A program made the position numbers and the translations under genes. A DNA stretch of 64,000 nt from an uncultured Lachnospiraceae bacterium (GTDB taxonomy: Bacteria; Bacillota; Clostridia; Lachnospirales; Lachnospiraceae), in contig CAMWJF010000002.1 of the NCBI GenBank assembly GCA_947174505.1, forward strand, positions 62,001 to 126,000, read 5' to 3'. Shown here piece by piece: positions 61,031 to 64,000 of this stretch; position 1 is the stretch's first letter, and each line of letters begins with the position of its first letter. The notes below the pieces were generated by a model that worked only from the letters and a program-made list of their open reading frames with translations, made no database searches and had not been told where the DNA came from.

Positions 61031-61282
61031 TTATTCGTTCCGAATAGTGAAAATCTTATTGGGACGCACATTACTATCCGTTTTCAGAGAACCAGATATA
61101 AAATCAGTCGATAACAAGGAAATTGCATAGCGGTCTTTCACATTTTTAGACGTAATTTGCAACATAATATAATCATTTCCTTTAAGATCAGCTAAGATAA
61201 CTGCAGGCCGTCTTTTTGCAGAACTCAGATCCGTAAACGGGAACTGAAGAACAATCACATCTCCCTTTATAAATCTTTCCAT
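61031..61282 (-). CDS. MazF/PemK-family toxin, C-terminally short
   Basis: Protein of 83 aa. Start FIKGDVIVLQFPFTDLSSAKRRPAVIL and LLSTDFISGSLKTDSNVRPNKIFTI match the endoribonuclease family, but it stops about 25-30 residues short of the usual ~110 aa, losing the last helix. It may be inactive. GAGGAG precedes the ATG. The stop lies 26 bases before the dehydrogenase start. A 40-codon ORF upstream is its probable antitoxin. Confidence 0.75.
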   Translation of the reverse strand: MERFIKGDVIVLQFPFTDLSSAKRRPAVILADLKGNDYIMLQITSKNVKDRYAISLLSTDFISGSLKTDSNVRPNKIFTIRNE

Positions 61283-61332
61283 GCCATGTTCTCCTCTTCG
61301 CGCATCCAATCCTTTGAGAGGCCCGGTTCACT

Positions 61333-61455
61333 TTAAAGCATATTATCAATATCTGCATTTTCTCTTAAAATGAACTCCACAAATGAAAGAATAATATCCA
61401 ATTTGTTATCCGGCGCAGTAGAAATCAACTTTGTAATCATCTGCTGTTTAGACAT
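61333..61455 (-). CDS. small antitoxin-like protein paired with MazF
   Basis: 40 codons with a good ribosome site (GGAGGG). The peptide (MSKQQMITKLI..., then DIILSFVEFILRENADI) is helical and amphipathic, resembling the toxin-binding C-termini of short antitoxins with the DNA-binding domain missing. It lies 50 bases before the toxin start on the same strand and downstream of the second copy of the 58-bp repeat. Confidence 0.55.
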   Translation of the reverse strand: MSKQQMITKLISTAPDNKLDIILSFVEFILRENADIDNML

Positions 61456-61508
61456 TACCATTCCCTCCGATCTTTCATTTTTTACTTCATTACCAAAGTA
61501 TCAAAAAT

Positions 61509-61566
61509 TCTAACTGAACTCGTTCAGTTTGTTGAACTAAATTGCTCATCAGAGAATTGATTCAAC
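61509..61566. repeat. 58-bp dispersed repeat, copy 2
   Basis: Matches 3724-3781 over 58 bases without gaps. It begins with the perfect dyad AACTGAAC-TC-GTTCAGTT and lies 54 bases upstream of the antitoxin start codon. Confidence 0.6.
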
Positions 61567-61662
61567 CATATATGCTTCATCGCATTATCTGCTTTTTTAA
61601 TTATACCGTTATCCCTTCTATATTACAACTTCATTTTCCCCTTTCATTTTTTGAAAAACCCC

Positions 61663-61691
61663 TTGACCCTGACGCTGCGTCATAGTATACA
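61663..61691 (+). promoter_or_regulatory. MerR-type promoter with palindromic operator
   Basis: TTGACC (61663-61668), a 17-base spacer holding the perfect palindrome TGACGC-T-GCGTCA (61670-61682), then TATACA (61686-61691). The palindrome between -35 and -10 is the usual place for MerR-family binding. Confidence 0.7.
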
Positions 61692-61736
61692 GTTATCTTA
61701 TCAGGAACAGATAATCATCTGAATTGGAGGGAAAAC

Positions 61737-62582
61737 GTGAGAACGGTAAAGGAACTTTCGGACATCACAGGTATCAGCGTGCGCACACTCCACTATTACG
61801 ACGAGATCGGGCTTCTTGGGCCCACGGCGAAAAGCGGGGCGGGATACCGGCTTTATGACGATAAAGCGCTGGAAACTTTACAGCAGATCCTGTTTTTCCG
61901 CGAGTTTGATCTTCCCCTGAAAAAGATCAAAGCCATTATGGACGATCCTGCTCTTGACAGAAACCAGATATTACAGATGCAAAGGGAGATGCTGGTGGCG
62001 AAAAAGGCGCGCACAGAGCGTTTGATCGCCAGTATTGACGATATTTTGAAAGGAGAAAACCGAATGGATTTCGCAATTTTTAACAGGACGGAAATAGAAG
62101 AAATGTTCGACGCCATGTTCACACAGATGCCGGAATATATCAGGCAGATTGCCATCGATGAATTTGGCGGCGCGGACAAATGGAGAGCGCATTATATTAA
62201 GGTGCTGTCATCGGAACAGATGCAGAAAAATTATGCAAAGGTCGTCGAGTGGTACGGCGGAAAGGAAGCTTATCGGGATGCCGCAAAACACCCGATGAGC
62301 AAGGAGGTGGCGGAAAGCTATCAGCGCAGAACCGACACCATTCTGCATAAATTGGCCGCAAAACGCGGCTGTCCTGCGGATTCTTTTGAGGTCAAGGAAA
62401 TCGTGGGCGAATTCGGTTTCGTGATGAAACAGGCTGCGGGAATTAAAAAGGAACGGGATTTCATGCTTGCCCACGCGGACTTTTACCGCAAAGACCCCCT
62501 GCAATCCAAACTGGACGGAAAGTACGGCGAGGGAACCGCGGCCTTTTTTGCCGAAGCGATCGAGGCGTTTTATAGAGACTAA
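61737..62582 (+). CDS. MerR-family regulator with TipAS drug-binding domain
   Basis: Protein of 281 aa, GTG start after GGAGGG. MerR winged-helix domain (residues 1-70; LSDITGISVRTLHYYDEIGLL, GYRLYDDKAL), a dimerisation coiled coil to ~110, and a C-terminal TipAS domain (about 150-281) of the type that binds thiopeptides and other drugs in TipA. It probably autoregulates through the palindrome in its promoter, and may regulate the convergent MFS exporter indirectly. Confidence 0.92.
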   Translation: MRTVKELSDITGISVRTLHYYDEIGLLGPTAKSGAGYRLYDDKALETLQQILFFREFDLPLKKIKAIMDDPALDRNQILQMQREMLVAKKARTERLIASIDDILKGENRMDFAIFNRTEIEEMFDAMFTQMPEYIRQIAIDEFGGADKWRAHYIKVLSSEQMQKNYAKVVEWYGGKEAYRDAAKHPMSKEVAESYQRRTDTILHKLAAKRGCPADSFEVKEIVGEFGFVMKQAAGIKKERDFMLAHADFYRKDPLQSKLDGKYGEGTAAFFAEAIEAFYRD

Positions 62583-62601
62583 GAGCAGGACATTCACCTG
62601 A

Positions 62602-62679
62602 TAAACTTTTTCTCACAGAGCAGACACGCGGGAAACCCATCAGTTTTCCCGCGTGCTCTCAATGCAACTACAAAGTTTA
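62602..62679. terminator. nested inverted repeats between convergent genes
   Basis: Inner stem CACGCGGGAAA (62625-62635) / TTTCCCGCGTG (62645-62655) with a 9-base loop. Outer arms TAAACTTT (62602-62609) / AAAGTTTA (62672-62679). It lies between the MerR-TipAS gene and the leftward MFS gene and probably acts as a terminator in both directions. Confidence 0.6.
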
Positions 62680-62692
62680 CCCTGCAAAAACT

Positions 62693-63799
62693 TTACCACC
62701 GCGAAAAAAACAGCCCCGCAAGCGGCGACAGCACGACCATAATCACGGAAAAAGTGAAAGATTCCATGGAAATCAGCGTGGCTCTCTGCTCCGACGGAAA
62801 CATATCCTGCAAAATCGTATTCGTCCTTACCTGTAGCGCGTCATCGCTGAACGCCGCAATGAAACCGCCCGCCGTCATAAGCAGATACATCCCCGAATGC
62901 TCCACGATGACCCCAAGCAGAACCAGCACTGCCGTAACCGCAAACACACTCCTATACCGCAGCCGTTTCCATTTCAGGATAATTTTCGCCCCGAAGATGC
63001 CTCCCATTTCCATAAAAAACAGGGCAAATCCCAATGCCCAGCCCGGCATTCCCGCCTCCGGGAGCTTTGCCTGTAAGAAAAACAATAATAAAATATCTAC
63101 CGCTCCCACCAGTGAATTGGCAAACATGAGGCAGACCGCTTTTGTCTCCCTTTTCATAAAAGACAAACTGGACAAAAAACAGTGTACCAGCGCACCCTTA
63201 ACCGAATCAGTCACTTTTGCTGCCGCGCTCTCCTTTTCTCCGCTTACCCTCGCCTCATACAAGGACAGAAGAATACCAATCTGAACCGTGGACACCAGAA
63301 TATCCGTGCCGTACGCCGCCCTGTGGCCGATCAACAACGCAAAACCCGCGCACATCGTTGACACACCGCTGCAAAGGCGGTAAATAACCAGTTGGCCCGA
63401 CGCGTATTTTTCATAATAGGTTTCTCTCTGCGCCAGCTTAAGAGAATCGTAAGCCAGCGCATCCCCTGAACCTGACGCAAAATTATAGCTTGTGGCATGA
63501 AACGCAAGAGAAATACACACCATAAATAAATTGCCGGAAAGTATCATGGCCACATTACCGATCATCCGCAGGAAGCTGCTCAGAAGCAGCATTTTTTTCC
63601 TGCCGAATAAATCGGCCAAAACCCCAGAAGGAATTTCAAACATAAGACTCGTAATGTGGAAAACCGTCTCCGCCAGCCCAATCTCTGCGAGGCTGTAACC
63701 CCTCGCCGCAAGGATCGCCACCCACGCCCCTGTCAGCGACAGGTTTCCCACCACAGTTGATAAATATAGTCTCTGTATTTGTTTTTTAATTTTCAGCAT
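62693..63799 (-). CDS. MFS-family exporter
   Basis: Protein of 368 aa with 11-12 membrane helices. The region after helix 2 reads FEIPSGVLADLFGRKKML, the MFS A-like motif, and the protein resembles drug exporters or other small-molecule transporters. It starts with ATG after GGAGG; the ribosome site is partly inside a hairpin. The convergent MerR-TipAS gene suggests drug resistance, which is inference. Confidence 0.85.
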   Translation of the reverse strand: MLKIKKQIQRLYLSTVVGNLSLTGAWVAILAARGYSLAEIGLAETVFHITSLMFEIPSGVLADLFGRKKMLLLSSFLRMIGNVAMILSGNLFMVCISLAFHATSYNFASGSGDALAYDSLKLAQRETYYEKYASGQLVIYRLCSGVSTMCAGFALLIGHRAAYGTDILVSTVQIGILLSLYEARVSGEKESAAAKVTDSVKGALVHCFLSSLSFMKRETKAVCLMFANSLVGAVDILLLFFLQAKLPEAGMPGWALGFALFFMEMGGIFGAKIILKWKRLRYRSVFAVTAVLVLLGVIVEHSGMYLLMTAGGFIAAFSDDALQVRTNTILQDMFPSEQRATLISMESFTFSVIMVVLSPLAGLFFSRW

Positions 63800-63809
63800 A
63801 AAAAAACCT

Positions 63810-63839
63810 CCTTAGCTTTTTGTTGTCAAAAAGATAAGG
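63810..63839 (-). promoter_or_regulatory. hairpin sequestering the ribosome site of the MFS gene
   Basis: On the minus strand CCTTA-t-CTTTTT pairs with AAAAAG-c-TAAGG around a 6-base loop. The 3' arm includes the TAAGG of the Shine-Dalgarno TAAGGAGG. It could limit translation of the exporter unless opened. Confidence 0.5.
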
Positions 63840-63873
63840 AGATAATGTCCCTCTTTTTTCAGATTCGCCCATG

Positions 63874-63904
63874 ATAAAACGACAGGCCGCTAATCTGTTG
63901 TCAA
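63874..63904 (-). promoter_or_regulatory. possible promoter of the MFS gene
   Basis: On the minus strand TTGACA (63899-63904), a 19-base spacer and TTTTAT (63874-63879). The spacer is long, typical of promoters opened by MerR-family activators. Confidence 0.45.
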
Positions 63905-64000
63905 CCGCCGCTCACCTGTCCTTGCACAAATCTTCCAAAAAAAGGGCGCACTATCCCCGCAAAGGGGAAAAATGCTTCCTTTTTGCAGTTGGAGATTTGT

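Noticed and set aside
1-64000. CRISPR arrays, rRNA operons, prophage or intact insertion sequences
   Set aside because: No regularly spaced repeats, rRNA sequence, transposase, integrase or phage structural genes were seen on reading both strands.

Overview
The window looks like a chromosomal segment of a Clostridia bacterium, most likely a Lachnospiraceae gut species. The reasons are moderate GC with AT-rich islands, strong AGGAGG-type ribosome binding sites, a YesM/YesN two-component pair beside a ribose/galactose-type ABC importer, BlaI/M56 pairs, a CarD-family regulator, a ComFB protein and a GPH-symporter glycosidase cluster. No rRNA, CRISPR array, phage structural gene, integrase or intact insertion sequence was seen.

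Layout. 0.1-4.0 kb: AT-rich, leftward genes for an SH3 protein, a lipoprotein and a BlaR1-like M56 protein whose BlaI partner survives only as a stub. 4.06-6.6 kb: a compact type II restriction-modification operon (m5C methyltransferase, BsaWI-like endonuclease, Vsr), closed by a terminator. 6.7-13.2 kb: leftward housekeeping genes glgB, a TPR/degenerate AAA+ protein, ksgA and tatD, then a rightward tRNA-Lys(CTT) with a near-consensus promoter. 13.6-22.3 kb: a leftward sugar-uptake and signalling locus with an active RbsA-type ATPase, an RbsC-type permease, a substrate-binding protein carrying two tandem 88%-identical ligand-binding domains, a YesN/YesM pair, and an RbsA paralogue that has lost the ATPase motifs of both nucleotide-binding domains. 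22.5-27.2 kb: manganese-transporter family protein, ComFB, ECF sigma and anti-sigma, CarD, CheC/FliY-like protein. 27.3-33.8 kb: a MacB-like ABC system with its OmpR/histidine-kinase pair; a YhcG (DUF1016) nuclease gene sits exactly in the regulator/kinase junction, flanked by a 9-bp direct repeat. 33.9-41.2 kb: NERD-HRDC protein, ABC exporter, zinc-dependent phospholipase C family protein, DUF3239 protein and a complete BlaI/M56 pair with two dyad operators. 41.4-46.4 kb: deaminase, GNAT, two AraC regulators, M18 aminopeptidase. 46.5-50.9 kb: a rightward glycan cluster (GH5, GPH symporter, GH43). 51.0-55.9 kb: an eroded polysaccharide locus with fragments of a sugar transferase, a glycosyltransferase and a TagD-like cytidylyltransferase, an AsnB lacking its ATP-pyrophosphatase loop, an AAA/PD-(D/E)XK protein and a VanZ protein. 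56.0-61.0 kb: S-adenosylhomocysteine recycling genes (ahcY, HDOD protein, an MtaD-type deaminase, a 2-hydroxyacid dehydrogenase). 61.0-64.0 kb: a small MazF-type toxin-antitoxin pair, a MerR-TipAS regulator and an MFS exporter.

The most unusual parts are the ABC/two-component locus with a duplicated binding protein and a pseudo-ATPase, the traceless-looking YhcG insertion, and two dispersed repeats. One repeat is a palindromic ~100-bp element, once in frame inside an ABC permease and once at the end of the GH5 gene. The other is a 58-bp dyad-rich sequence upstream of both the blaI-stub/M56 genes and the toxin-antitoxin pair. Start codons were moved from the longest open frame to an internal codon wherever a clear ribosome binding site supported it.
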